This document shows, in pieces, positions 7,662 to 14,778 of a stretch of DNA of 20,009 nucleotides. How positions within the stretch are numbered: the stretch's first letter is position 1; each line of letters starts with the position of its first letter. Under the pieces are notes generated by a model. It ran no database searches, had not been told where the DNA came from, and saw nothing but the letters and a program-made list of their open reading frames with translations. This DNA is from JBBQNR01 sp038330145 (lineage in GTDB: Bacteria > Actinomycetota > Thermoleophilia > Solirubrobacterales > JBBDJG01), in the NCBI GenBank assembly GCA_038330145.1, contig JBBQNR010000054.1:1-20009 (forward strand). Direction: 5' to 3'. A program made the translations under genes and the position numbers.

Positions 7662-8084
7662 TCAGACGACGAGGTGCGGGTACTCGCGCTCGAGCATCTC
7701 GCGGTACTTCGCGAACACGGGCTTCGTGATCGGGATCAGCTTCAACGCGGACTTGATGTCGCCCGAGCTCTTGATGCGCCGTCGCGCGAGCGCCATCGGC
7801 ACGTTCTCCTTGCCCTGGAAGTACTTGTTGGCCACGTCCGAATCCATCGCCATCTCGACCTTGGGCTCCCAGTCGACGGCGTCGGACCACTTCCAGCGCA
7901 GGTTCTGCTCGCCGCCGGAGTCGTCGTGGGTGATGTTGACGACGAGCTCCTGGTCCGGGAACTCGAAGCGCTGTGGCACACGCGCGTCGCGCAGCTTCGG
8001 CCCCATGTCGGGATCGGTGCTCATGATCTCGAACACCCGGTCCATCACCTGCCGGAACTCCTCCGCCGACTTGAATTCAGTCAT
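7662..8084 (-). CDS. SCP2-like sterol/lipid-binding domain protein
   Basis: A 140-residue single-domain protein resembling SCP-2 sterol transfer family proteins, which bind hydrophobic ligands in a cavity and are often found in lipid or steroid gene neighbourhoods. The core pattern is visible: NLRWKWSDAVDWEPKVEMAMD, then FQGKENVPMALARRRIKSSGD and a terminal helix KPVFAKYREMLEREYP. No signal peptide or membrane segment. The start is ATG 8084. It lies 50 bases downstream of the MerR gene on the same strand, so the two may be one transcript. The ligand is unknown; assignment rests on pattern recognition rather than on catalytic residues. Confidence 0.78.
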   Translation of the reverse strand: MTEFKSAEEFRQVMDRVFEIMSTDPDMGPKLRDARVPQRFEFPDQELVVNITHDDSGGEQNLRWKWSDAVDWEPKVEMAMDSDVANKYFQGKENVPMALARRRIKSSGDIKSALKLIPITKPVFAKYREMLEREYPHLVV

Positions 8085-8134
8085 CGCGGCGCGAGTCTAA
8101 CCCGCAACGCACGCCATCGCGAATTGCCGGCGAC

Positions 8135-8890
8135 TCAGCGGCTGCGCTTGGTTCGCCGCTCCAGCTCCTTGCCGAAGGCGGACTCGACTTCGTGCGTCAT
8201 CGTCTGCTGGAACACCGCCAGCAGTGCCTCCGAGGCGAGCGGGCGCAGGCGCTCGATCGACTCCAGGACCTCGGGCAAGCGCCCCTCCGGGTTGCCGGCC
8301 TGCTCGAACGGCCGCAGGACCTCCTCCAGGAACAGCTTCACGAACGCCTTGGAGACCGCCTCGCAGTGACGGCGCAGCTGCTCCACGACCGCCAGCGCGG
8401 CTGGCAGCGAAACGCCTCTCCGCATCACCTCTTCCGCGGCCGCCAGCAGCGAAGGGCTGGGAACCTCGAAGCGGTTGCCGCCCAGCGGCACCAGCAGCCC
8501 CAGCTTCGCCGCTTTGGCAAGCGCCTTCGAGTCGAGCTCCGTTCCCAGCCGTTGCTCCAGCTCGGCCTGGTCGAGCAGCTCCGGCCGGTCGGATCCGAAC
8601 GGCTCCGCAAGCACACGCTTGAAATTGAGGATCTGCTCGGAAGCGCCCTGCGTTCCGCTGACCAGGCGCTTGATCGAGCCGAGGTTGAAGCCGTCGGCCT
8701 GCATTTCCTGGATCAGGCGCAGCCGGGTGACATGCTCGGGGCCGTAGTAGCCCGTGCGCGAGCGCACCTCTGGCGGCGGCAGCAGGCCACGGGACTGATG
8801 CGCGCGAATGTTGCGGACGGTCATGCCGGTCTCGTGGGCGAGCTGCTCGATGGTCAGCTCGGCTGAGGCTGGCTGGGTGAGGACCGCCAT
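8135..8890 (-). CDS. MerR-family transcriptional regulator
   Basis: DNA-binding regulator of about 251 residues. The N-terminal winged helix-turn-helix is clear: LTIEQLAHETGMTVRNIRAHQSRGLL then the wing and RLRLIQEMQADGFNLGSIKRLV (about residues 12-77). The remaining 170 residues are helical and unlike the short metal-binding loops of MerR/CueR, so it is probably not a classical metal sensor; the long C-terminal part may bind a ligand. ATG 8890 is used; GTG at 8908 would add six residues. It is divergent from the large membrane protein gene at 9004, with an imperfect palindrome between them, so it probably regulates that gene and itself. Confidence 0.9.
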   Translation of the reverse strand: MAVLTQPASAELTIEQLAHETGMTVRNIRAHQSRGLLPPPEVRSRTGYYGPEHVTRLRLIQEMQADGFNLGSIKRLVSGTQGASEQILNFKRVLAEPFGSDRPELLDQAELEQRLGTELDSKALAKAAKLGLLVPLGGNRFEVPSPSLLAAAEEVMRRGVSLPAALAVVEQLRRHCEAVSKAFVKLFLEEVLRPFEQAGNPEGRLPEVLESIERLRPLASEALLAVFQQTMTHEVESAFGKELERRTKRSR

Positions 8891-8917
8891 CTGTGTGAAC
8901 GATAACACCTAACGACG

Positions 8918-8935
8918 TTACATGACATCGTGTAA
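8918..8935. promoter_or_regulatory. Candidate MerR operator between divergent genes
   Basis: TTACATGACATCGTGTAA is an imperfect palindrome with perfect 5-bp arms TTACA/TGTAA. It is AT-rich compared with its surroundings, lies 28 bases before the MerR ATG and 69 before the membrane-protein ATG, and is the typical position for a MerR-type operator. The regulator-site link is inferred from position only. Confidence 0.5.
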
Positions 8936-9003
8936 TGTTCTGCTCAGCGCCCCGCTCACGCGGGCCGCGTCGGGGAAAGAGACACGCACAGGAGGAGCAA
9001 AAG

Positions 9004-10905
9004 ATGGCCGCAGCTCGACGATTCGCCCTCTTTGCCGCCGCAACGATCGTGCCCGCCGCAGTCGCCGCAGCTCCCGCGGCCGCCGCCGACTCGGAGCCCG
9101 CCGGAGGCGCCGCGCTGGGAGAGATTGCGATCGCGACCACGGGCGCGGTGCTGGTGACCGTCGCCCTGCTCGCGCTCGGCGCAGGCCACCGCAGCGGCCG
9201 GGTGCAGCTGCTCGGGCGCGCCGCCGCCTTCTCCGAGCGGACGTCCGGGATTCCTGGCTGGGCCTCTCTGCCGGCCGCGATCTCCACCGTCTCGCTGCTG
9301 ACGGCCCTGTTCGGGATGTACTGGGACATCTCGCTTCACATCGACGTGGGTCGCGACGCCGGGCCGCTTGCAAACCCGGCTCACTACTTCATCCTCGCCG
9401 GGCTGTTCGGCATCTTCAGCGCCGGATTCGTCGCGATGGTGCTGCCGCTCGAGCGCCCCAGCGCGAGCGCGATCCGCATCGCCGACGACTGGTACGCGCC
9501 GCTGGGAGGCGTGCTCGTCTGCGCCTGCGGCGCCTTCTCGTTGCTCGGCTTTCCCCTCGACGACTTCTGGCACCGGCTGTTCGGCCAGGACGTGACGCTG
9601 TGGGGCCCGACCCACCTGATGCTGATCGGGGGCGCAGCGATGACGCTCGTCGGGATGGCCGTACTGCTGGTAGAGGGCGTGCGCGCAAGCGCCGGGAGCG
9701 AGCGGCCCATGCGGGAGCTGAGCTGGGTCTTCCGCGCGCGCAGCATGGCGCTCACCGGAGGTTTCCTGATCGGGCTCTCCACGTTCCAGGCGGAGTTCGA
9801 CTTCGGCGTGCCGCAGTTCAGGTTCGTGTTCCAGCCGCTGCTGATCATGCTGGCGGCGTCGATCGCATTGGTCGCCACGCGCGTCTGGCTCGGCCGCGGC
9901 AGTGCCCTTGGAGCTGTCGCCTTCTTTCTCGCGGTGCGCGGCGGGCTTGCGCTGCTGGTCGGCCCGGTACTGGGGGAGTCGACCCCGCACATGCCGCTCT
10001 ACGTGGTCGAGGCGCTGCTGGTGGAACTGGTGGCGTTGCGCATCTCGAGCTCTCGGCCCCTGGCGCTCGGGCTCTGGTCCGGCGGCCTGATCGGCACCGT
10101 GGGGCTGGCTGCCGAGTGGGGCTGGTCGCACGTCTGGATGCCGATCCCGTGGCCCTCCACCCTGCTGCCCGAAGCCGCCCTGCTCGGCCTGACCGCCGCA
10201 CTCGCCGGCAGCCTCGTGGGAGCATGGATCGGGGCTCGCCTTGCCGCCGAGACCATGCCGCGCACGCCGCTGCTGCGCCCTGCCGCCGTGATCGGCGCGG
10301 CCGTCATCGTGGCGCTCGTCGGCTACGGCCTCACGAAGCCGGCACAGCAGGGCGTGACCGGAACCGTCGCGCTCGAGAACGTTCGCAGCGGGCCCGAGCG
10401 CGCGGCGAACCTGACAGTCACGCTCCACCCCACCGACGCCGCCGATGACGCAGCCTGGCTGACCGCAACCGCGTGGCAGGGAGGCGGCCTGGTGGTCGAC
10501 CGGCTCGAACGCACGGGCCCCGGTCGCTATCGCAGCACCAAGCCGATCCCGCTCCACGGTAGCTGGAAGGCGTTGATACGCCTGCACCGCGGCAGGTCGC
10601 TTACCGCTCTGCCCGTCTACCTGCCCGAGGATCTGGCGATCCCCGCTGCCGAGGTCGCGGCGCCGCCTCAATTCGAGCGTGCCTTCGTTTCCGACAACGA
10701 GATCCTTCAGCGCGAGCAGAAGGGCGCGGCGCCGGCTCTGGGTGCGCTCGCCTACAGCGCCGTGCTTGCGATTGCTCTAGGGCTGCTGGCTCTGCTGGCG
10801 TGGGGACTGCATCGCCTTGCGCGCTCCGCCCCGCGGCCGCCCGTTGCCCCACCGGTCAAGCAGCAGCCATTGAGCGGCCGCCGGCCCGTCGCGGCCGTGC
10901 ACTGA
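9004..10905 (+). CDS. Large polytopic membrane protein with His/Asp motifs and FixH/YtkA-like extracytoplasmic domain, function unknown
   Basis: A 633-residue integral membrane protein that I cannot name. The start is ATG 9004 with GGAGG at 8991-8995; an in-frame ATG at 8935 lacks a site. Residues 1-28 look like a signal peptide (APAAAA). About twelve membrane segments follow to residue ~450. Two motif blocks stand out near membrane ends: WDISLHIDVGRDAGPLANPAH (His112, Asp114, Asp118, His127) and DDFWHRLFGQDVTLWGPTH (Asp186, Asp187, His190, Asp196, His204), which could be metal or heme ligands. Residues ~453-555 form a beta-rich outer domain ending in GRYRSTKPIPLHGSWKA, resembling FixH/YtkA-like domains. 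A final helix (~580-605) and a basic tail close the protein. It is probably controlled by the divergent MerR regulator. Confidence 0.85.
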   Translation: MAAARRFALFAAATIVPAAVAAAPAAAADSEPAGGAALGEIAIATTGAVLVTVALLALGAGHRSGRVQLLGRAAAFSERTSGIPGWASLPAAISTVSLLTALFGMYWDISLHIDVGRDAGPLANPAHYFILAGLFGIFSAGFVAMVLPLERPSASAIRIADDWYAPLGGVLVCACGAFSLLGFPLDDFWHRLFGQDVTLWGPTHLMLIGGAAMTLVGMAVLLVEGVRASAGSERPMRELSWVFRARSMALTGGFLIGLSTFQAEFDFGVPQFRFVFQPLLIMLAASIALVATRVWLGRGSALGAVAFFLAVRGGLALLVGPVLGESTPHMPLYVVEALLVELVALRISSSRPLALGLWSGGLIGTVGLAAEWGWSHVWMPIPWPSTLLPEAALLGLTAALAGSLVGAWIGARLAAETMPRTPLLRPAAVIGAAVIVALVGYGLTKPAQQGVTGTVALENVRSGPERAANLTVTLHPTDAADDAAWLTATAWQGGGLVVDRLERTGPGRYRSTKPIPLHGSWKALIRLHRGRSLTALPVYLPEDLAIPAAEVAAPPQFERAFVSDNEILQREQKGAAPALGALAYSAVLAIALGLLALLAWGLHRLARSAPRPPVAPPVKQQPLSGRRPVAAVH

Positions 10906-10932
10906 AGCTGCGCCAGGACGCCGAAGCCTGCG

Positions 10933-11175
<243 letters not shown>

Positions 11176-11240
11176 CTTGGGATAGCTTGCCCTCCGCCCC
11201 GGCCGGCAAACCAGGCGCCCGCTCAGGGCCCAGGAACTCG

Positions 11241-11270
11241 GGCCAGACTCAGGGCCAGACTCAGGGCCAG
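11241..11270. repeat. 12-bp tandem repeat, 2.5 copies
   Basis: GGCCAGACTCAG is repeated at 11241-11252 and 11253-11264, then GGCCAG. It overlaps the last codons and the stop of the HExxH gene. It may come from local slippage. Confidence 0.75.
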
Positions 11271-11893
11271 GAGGAGGACTCCGGATGGAGGTCGAACTTG
11301 TGGCCGTCTCCGCACTCGGAGGAGCGATATCGCTCGGGCATGCGGGGATAGGCGTTGAGGAACTGGTACTTCGCGAGGGCCTCGCCCTGTGCTTCGCTGG
11401 CTCCGAGCCGGCGGGCAGCCCAGGCCATGGTCTGGAGCGCCTGGCATTCGGTCTGGCCTTCGTCCGTGATGCCGCCCAGATGCCAGGACTCGTGAGCGAG
11501 CGTGTCCACCGCCCTGGCGAGGCCTTCGACGTCGCCGCCGCATCCGCCACCCGACTTGATGCACAGCAGAGCCTTGGAGCGCCGTCTCTCCGCAAGCGCA
11601 TCCAGCTCTGCGCAGGGCTCCGAGCTCAGCTTGGTGTCGCGCGCCGGCCGCCCCCGTTCGTCGAAGCGCACGCTGCCATCGACGGTCTCATAGCCGAACA
11701 CCCGGCTCAGCGGTCCCGGGCATCGCACCTTCACGTCACGGCCAGAGATGGCCGATGCGACGGCGCTCAGCCGGTTCTCGTTGCCTCGCCGGTCCTGGCG
11801 GTCTACGACCCACCACGCGATCGCCGCCACGGCGGCCGCGAACAGCGCGAGCTTGACCCAGACGGGCGTCTTGACGTTGGCACACCTGCCCAT
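11261..11893 (-). CDS. Membrane-anchored protein with HExxH motif, possible zinc metallopeptidase
   Basis: A 210-residue protein with one N-terminal membrane anchor (about 12-30, WVKLALFAAAVAAIAWWVV) and an extracytoplasmic domain. It holds TLAHESWHLGG, an HExxH motif (His134, Glu135, His138), followed by DEGQTEC with Glu145 and Glu149 as candidate third zinc ligands. Cysteines at several positions (for example 58, 94, 111, 118, 150, 194) suggest disulfides. I infer a gluzincin-like zinc fold; it could also be an inactive or small structural relative. ATG 11893 is chosen because it gives a normal anchor topology; the same frame is open to 12004 but the extra residues have no site and look non-coding. 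No clear Shine-Dalgarno is seen. Confidence 0.75.
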   Translation of the reverse strand: MGRCANVKTPVWVKLALFAAAVAAIAWWVVDRQDRRGNENRLSAVASAISGRDVKVRCPGPLSRVFGYETVDGSVRFDERGRPARDTKLSSEPCAELDALAERRRSKALLCIKSGGGCGGDVEGLARAVDTLAHESWHLGGITDEGQTECQALQTMAWAARRLGASEAQGEALAKYQFLNAYPRMPERYRSSECGDGHKFDLHPESSSWP

Positions 11894-11971
11894 GCGAGCG
11901 TTTATCGGCAGACAGTGGCGGCCGGCCACCAGCCGGCATAGAGCTCCCGCCAGTGCCGGCTGCAAGCGGCT

Positions 11972-12014
11972 GCGAGGGCCCTCGCGAGCGAAAAGATGCC
12001 GCAAGGGCCCTCAC
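11972..12014. repeat. Pair of AGGGCCCT palindromes 29 bp apart
   Basis: GCGAGGGCCCTCGC (11972-11985) is a perfect 14-bp palindrome, and GCAAGGGCCCTCAC (12001-12014) is a close copy. The spacing is close to three helical turns, which would suit cooperative binding of a dimeric regulator. Function is not established. Confidence 0.5.
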
Positions 12015-12115
12015 ACCGTTCCTCCCCAAACGCACAGCCCCCTCAACCGGAGGTCGCGGTGCTCGACGGTGCTGGCCGTAACAGCCAGGGGCGTAATGTA
12101 GCTAAAGTTGTAAAC

Positions 12116-12126
12116 GGTTGTCAACC
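12116..12126. promoter_or_regulatory. Candidate operator/promoter element upstream of the TetR operon
   Basis: GGTTG-T-CAACC is a perfect 5-bp inverted repeat around a central base. It overlaps TTGTCA, a -35-like hexamer, about 122 bases before the TetR ATG. A matching -10 is not obvious, so only the operator suggestion is offered. Confidence 0.35.
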
Positions 12127-12247
12127 CCTCTTTCAAACTTTTTTTCCTTCTCTGGGTGACACCATCAGTCCGGATGTCTATGATGGCTTTGTGGCAGCAC
12201 GCGATCAAACGCCCAGAACCGACGGCAAGCGTCGCAATGGAGCCTCC

Positions 12248-12949
12248 ATGAACGGCTCCGGGCAGGCGCGTGAGAACGGCACCCGCCCCGCCGCCGCACG
12301 GGCTACCGCCCGGCGCGAGCGGGAACGCGAGATAGTCGACGCGACGCGGGCGCTGTTCGACGAGCGCGGTGTGCAGGACGCACCGATCGAGGAGATCGCT
12401 CGGGCCGTCGGCATCAACAAGGCCCTCATATACCGCCACTTCGCCTCCAAGGAGGAGCTGTTCGTGGTGACGGTGAACCGCTACCTGTCCGAGCTGGCCG
12501 AGAGCTTCGAGGAGGTCGACGAGTCGCTCGAGCCGATCGCCCAGCTGCGTCAGGTGAGCGAGCGCTACGCCCAGTTCTGCCTCCGCTATCCCGCCTTCCT
12601 GGATTGCGCGCTGTCGCTGATGAGGCGCCCGATCGAAGAGCTCTCCGAGACGGTCTCGCCCGCGGTCCTGCTACAGCTCGGGCAGGGTATGAGCGCCTGC
12701 CTCTCCCGGCTCTCACGGGTACTCGCCGCCGGAGCGCAGCAGGGTGTCTTCGACGTCGAGGACCCGGACCTGGTCGCCAACCACCTGTATGCCACCGGAC
12801 TGGGCGCCATGCACCTGGCCCGGATCGGCGTCGGAGTGCGCGAGCTCGCCCCCGGAGTGCCACAGATGTTCCCAGTGGATCCCGATGACGTCGCGCGCCT
12901 TACGGTCGAGACGGCATTCGCCGCGGTTCTGCGCCCGACAGCGCGCTGA
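12248..12949 (+). CDS. TetR/AcrR-family transcriptional regulator
   Basis: A 233-residue one-component repressor. After a basic Ala/Arg-rich N-terminus, the TetR helix-turn-helix is clear: IVDATRALFDERGVQDAPIEEIARAVGINKALIYRHFASKEELF (about residues 29-75). The C-terminal helical region would bind the effector. The start is ATG 12248 with GGAG at 12239-12242 and a 5-base spacer; the frame is open upstream to 11996 but that part is the AT-rich promoter region. It is the first gene of a tight run with thioesterase, SDR and a small protein (gaps 28, 11 and 13 bases), so it probably controls its own operon in response to an acyl-CoA or other lipid ligand (inference from neighbours). Confidence 0.93.
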   Translation: MNGSGQARENGTRPAAARATARREREREIVDATRALFDERGVQDAPIEEIARAVGINKALIYRHFASKEELFVVTVNRYLSELAESFEEVDESLEPIAQLRQVSERYAQFCLRYPAFLDCALSLMRRPIEELSETVSPAVLLQLGQGMSACLSRLSRVLAAGAQQGVFDVEDPDLVANHLYATGLGAMHLARIGVGVRELAPGVPQMFPVDPDDVARLTVETAFAAVLRPTAR

Positions 12950-12977
12950 CCGACTCGCCTTTAGGATTCCCCGCCCC

Positions 12978-13400
12978 ATGAGCGCTCCCTTCGCACACGA
13001 GCTGCGCGTGCGCTACGGCGAATGCGACCCGCAGGGGATCGTCTTCAACGCCAACTACCTGATGTACTTCGACGTCGCATTCACCGAGCTGTGGCGCGAG
13101 GCGATCGGACCCTGGAACGAGATGGTCGAGAAGGGAATCGACGCCGTCGTGGCGGAGGCCAACGCCCGCTTTCGCGTGCCGGCGCGCTTCGACGACGCGC
13201 TCAGCCTGCAGGCGCGGATCACCCGGCTCGGAAACACCAGCATCACGACCGAGATCGACGTGATGCGCGACGCGGAGCTGCTCGTGGAGGGCCGGCTCCA
13301 GCATGTGTTCGTCGACGTGGACGGCTGGCAGAAGACGCCGATGCCCGACTGGGTCCGCGAGCCCCTGCGCCGATTCGCAACGCCCGGCGCTCTGGTCTAG
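12978..13400 (+). CDS. Hotdog-fold acyl-CoA thioesterase (4HBT/YbgC type)
   Basis: A 140-residue single-hotdog thioesterase predicted to hydrolyse acyl-CoA or aromatic acyl-CoA thioesters in the cytoplasm. The family motif is complete: VRYGECDPQGIVFNANYLMYFD, with the catalytic Asp17 and the ANY segment. The second half (RVPARFDDALSLQARI, TEIDVMRDAELLVEGR) follows the usual hotdog strand pattern. The start is ATG 12978; an AGGA lies 11 bases before it. It is the second gene of the TetR operon. Its substrate may be the intermediate handled by the SDR enzyme that follows. Confidence 0.93.
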   Translation: MSAPFAHELRVRYGECDPQGIVFNANYLMYFDVAFTELWREAIGPWNEMVEKGIDAVVAEANARFRVPARFDDALSLQARITRLGNTSITTEIDVMRDAELLVEGRLQHVFVDVDGWQKTPMPDWVREPLRRFATPGALV

Positions 13401-13411
13401 GATCGGCGCGC

Positions 13412-14287
13412 ATGGCTGCTTACGACGTCCACGGAAGAACGGCGCTGATCACGGGCGGTGCGCGGGGCATCGGCTTCGAGCTCGGCCGGCTGCTGCACGC
13501 ACAAGGGGCCTCGGTGGCGCTGGCCGACGTGGACCGCGACGCTGTGGAGAACGCTGCCCGGCAGCTTGGCGACGACCGTGCGCTCGCGCTGGAGACCGAC
13601 GTGCGTGACCCTGCGGCAGTGGACGCGGCGGTGAACGAAACGGTGGAGCGCTTCGGTGCGCTCGACATAGCCGTCGCAAACGCCGGCATCGCGCCGGAGC
13701 CGCAACCGCTCAGCATCGCCGAACGCGACGCGTTCGAGCGCGTGCTCGACGTCAACCTGACCGGCGTCACCAACACCGTTCGATCGGCGCTCCCGCTGGT
13801 CGTCACGCGCAGGGGCCAGATAGTCGTGATCGCCTCCGTCTACGCGTTCATGAACGGCGTGCTCGCGATGCCGTACGCGATGAGCAAGGCTGCGGTCGAG
13901 CAGCTCGGTCGCGCGCTGCGCGTCGAGCTGGCCTCATCGGGAGCGAGCGCCACCGTCGGTTACTTCGGCTTCGTCGACACCAGGATGGTGCGCGACGCCT
14001 TCGCAGATCCGCTCGGCGACCGCTTCCTGGAGTCGTTTCCATCCTTCCTGACCAGGCGCATCACACCTGAGGCGGCCGGGCAGGCGCTTGTGCGAGGAAT
14101 CGAGGACCGCGCACCCCGTGTGATCGCCCCGCGCTGGTGGGTCGTCTACTCGGTGCTGCGGGGAGTACTCAACCCGCTGCTCGACAGGCGCATGGAGACG
14201 GACGAGCGCGTGCAGTCGGTCCTGCGCGATGTCCACGCCGCGAATACGGAGCCTCAGGCGCGGGCGACCGTCTCCAGCGGCGAATAG
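13412..14287 (+). CDS. Short-chain dehydrogenase/reductase (SDR), classical type
   Basis: NAD(P)-dependent oxidoreductase of 291 residues. The cofactor motif is TGGARGIG (residues 14-21), Asp near residue 40 (LADVDRD) favours NAD(H), the ANAG motif is present, and the catalytic set is Ser142 (IASVYAF), Tyr155 and Lys159 (YAMSK). The C-terminal 60 residues extend beyond the SDR core and contain an aromatic stretch RWWVVYSVLRGVLNPLL that may attach the enzyme to membrane. The start is ATG 13412, 11 bases after the thioesterase stop. Likely substrate is a hydroxy- or keto-lipid, judged only from the operon. Confidence 0.93.
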   Translation: MAAYDVHGRTALITGGARGIGFELGRLLHAQGASVALADVDRDAVENAARQLGDDRALALETDVRDPAAVDAAVNETVERFGALDIAVANAGIAPEPQPLSIAERDAFERVLDVNLTGVTNTVRSALPLVVTRRGQIVVIASVYAFMNGVLAMPYAMSKAAVEQLGRALRVELASSGASATVGYFGFVDTRMVRDAFADPLGDRFLESFPSFLTRRITPEAAGQALVRGIEDRAPRVIAPRWWVVYSVLRGVLNPLLDRRMETDERVQSVLRDVHAANTEPQARATVSSGE

Positions 14288-14300
14288 CAAACGACGACGG

Positions 14301-14666
14301 ATGATGGGCAAGCGCCAACGACGGCGGGGACGAGCTGGTCCCGCCGATGCCGCCGGCTCAACCAGCGACTACCGCGACCCGGCGGGCAACGTGCTGACGC
14401 TGCGCGACTCCGTCTCGGCGGGAACGGTTGCCAAGCTGACCGAGATGGTGAGCGGCGCCGCCGCATCGACCGACGACCGCTGGCGACGCAGCTCCGAGAT
14501 GCTCTTCGAACGCTTTGCGGCCGGCTGGATCATCGCCGGTCTGCCGCTGAGCGGCCAGAAGCAGCTGCTGGGCCGCTACCGGATGGCCGATCAGGAGACC
14601 CAGCGCTGGGTCCGGGAGGCACTTGCCGACCACGTTCGCCGGCATCACCCTGAGCTGGGGCTGTAG
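14301..14666 (+). CDS. Small basic hypothetical protein, last gene of the TetR operon
   Basis: A 121-residue protein with a very basic N-terminus (MMGKRQRRRGRAG), then a segment YRDPAGNVLTLRDSVSAGT and a helical C-terminal half (SSEMLFERFAAGWIIAGLPLSGQKQLLGRY, ETQRWVREALADHV). No signal peptide, membrane segment or catalytic motif is seen. ATG 14301 or 14304 are both possible and neither has a good Shine-Dalgarno. Because it follows the SDR stop by 13 bases it is likely translated with it. I do not recognise a family. Confidence 0.75.
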   Translation: MMGKRQRRRGRAGPADAAGSTSDYRDPAGNVLTLRDSVSAGTVAKLTEMVSGAAASTDDRWRRSSEMLFERFAAGWIIAGLPLSGQKQLLGRYRMADQETQRWVREALADHVRRHHPELGL

Positions 14667-14721
14667 CGGTTCGGGCCGATCCCGCCGAGGCCACGCCCGA
14701 AGCTGGCGCTTTCCCGACGGT

Positions 14722-14746
14722 GTTAGGGGTTAGCCTTTTCGGGTAG
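14722..14746 (+). promoter_or_regulatory. Candidate sigma-B/sigma-F-like promoter
   Basis: GTTAG at 14722 and GGGTAG at 14741 are separated by 14 bases, close to the GTTT-N13-15-GGGTA pattern of general-stress sigma factors. It sits 33 bases before the ATG of a MEDS-ATPase regulator, a protein class tied to such sigma factors. Confidence 0.45.
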
Positions 14747-14778
14747 GAGACAAGCGGGAGGCCACTCTCCAGGCGTTC

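Larger units (their letters stand above)
11894..12247. other. 354-base divergent intergenic region
   Basis: No convincing gene is present. The half nearest the HExxH gene is GC-rich and holds two related palindromes at 11972-11985 and 12001-12014. The half nearest the TetR gene (about 12095-12180) is strikingly AT-rich for this genome, with TTGTCA at 12118, the 11-bp palindrome GGTTG-T-CAACC at 12116-12126 and a T-rich run at 12138-12150. This is where the TetR operon promoter and its operator most likely lie. Confidence 0.6.

Noticed and set aside
8097..9329. 410-codon minus-strand open frame overlapping MerR and the divergent region
   Set aside because: It is a shadow of the MerR gene in another frame; the MerR frame has a complete helix-turn-helix.
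8956..10671. 571-codon minus-strand open frame opposite the polytopic membrane protein
   Set aside because: Its translation is compositionally biased and lacks any motif, while the plus strand has a signal peptide, membrane segments and a good Shine-Dalgarno.
12138..12150. T-run as a Rho-independent terminator upstream of TetR
   Set aside because: No GC-rich hairpin precedes it on the plus strand and no gene ends there; it is better explained as part of an AT-rich promoter region.
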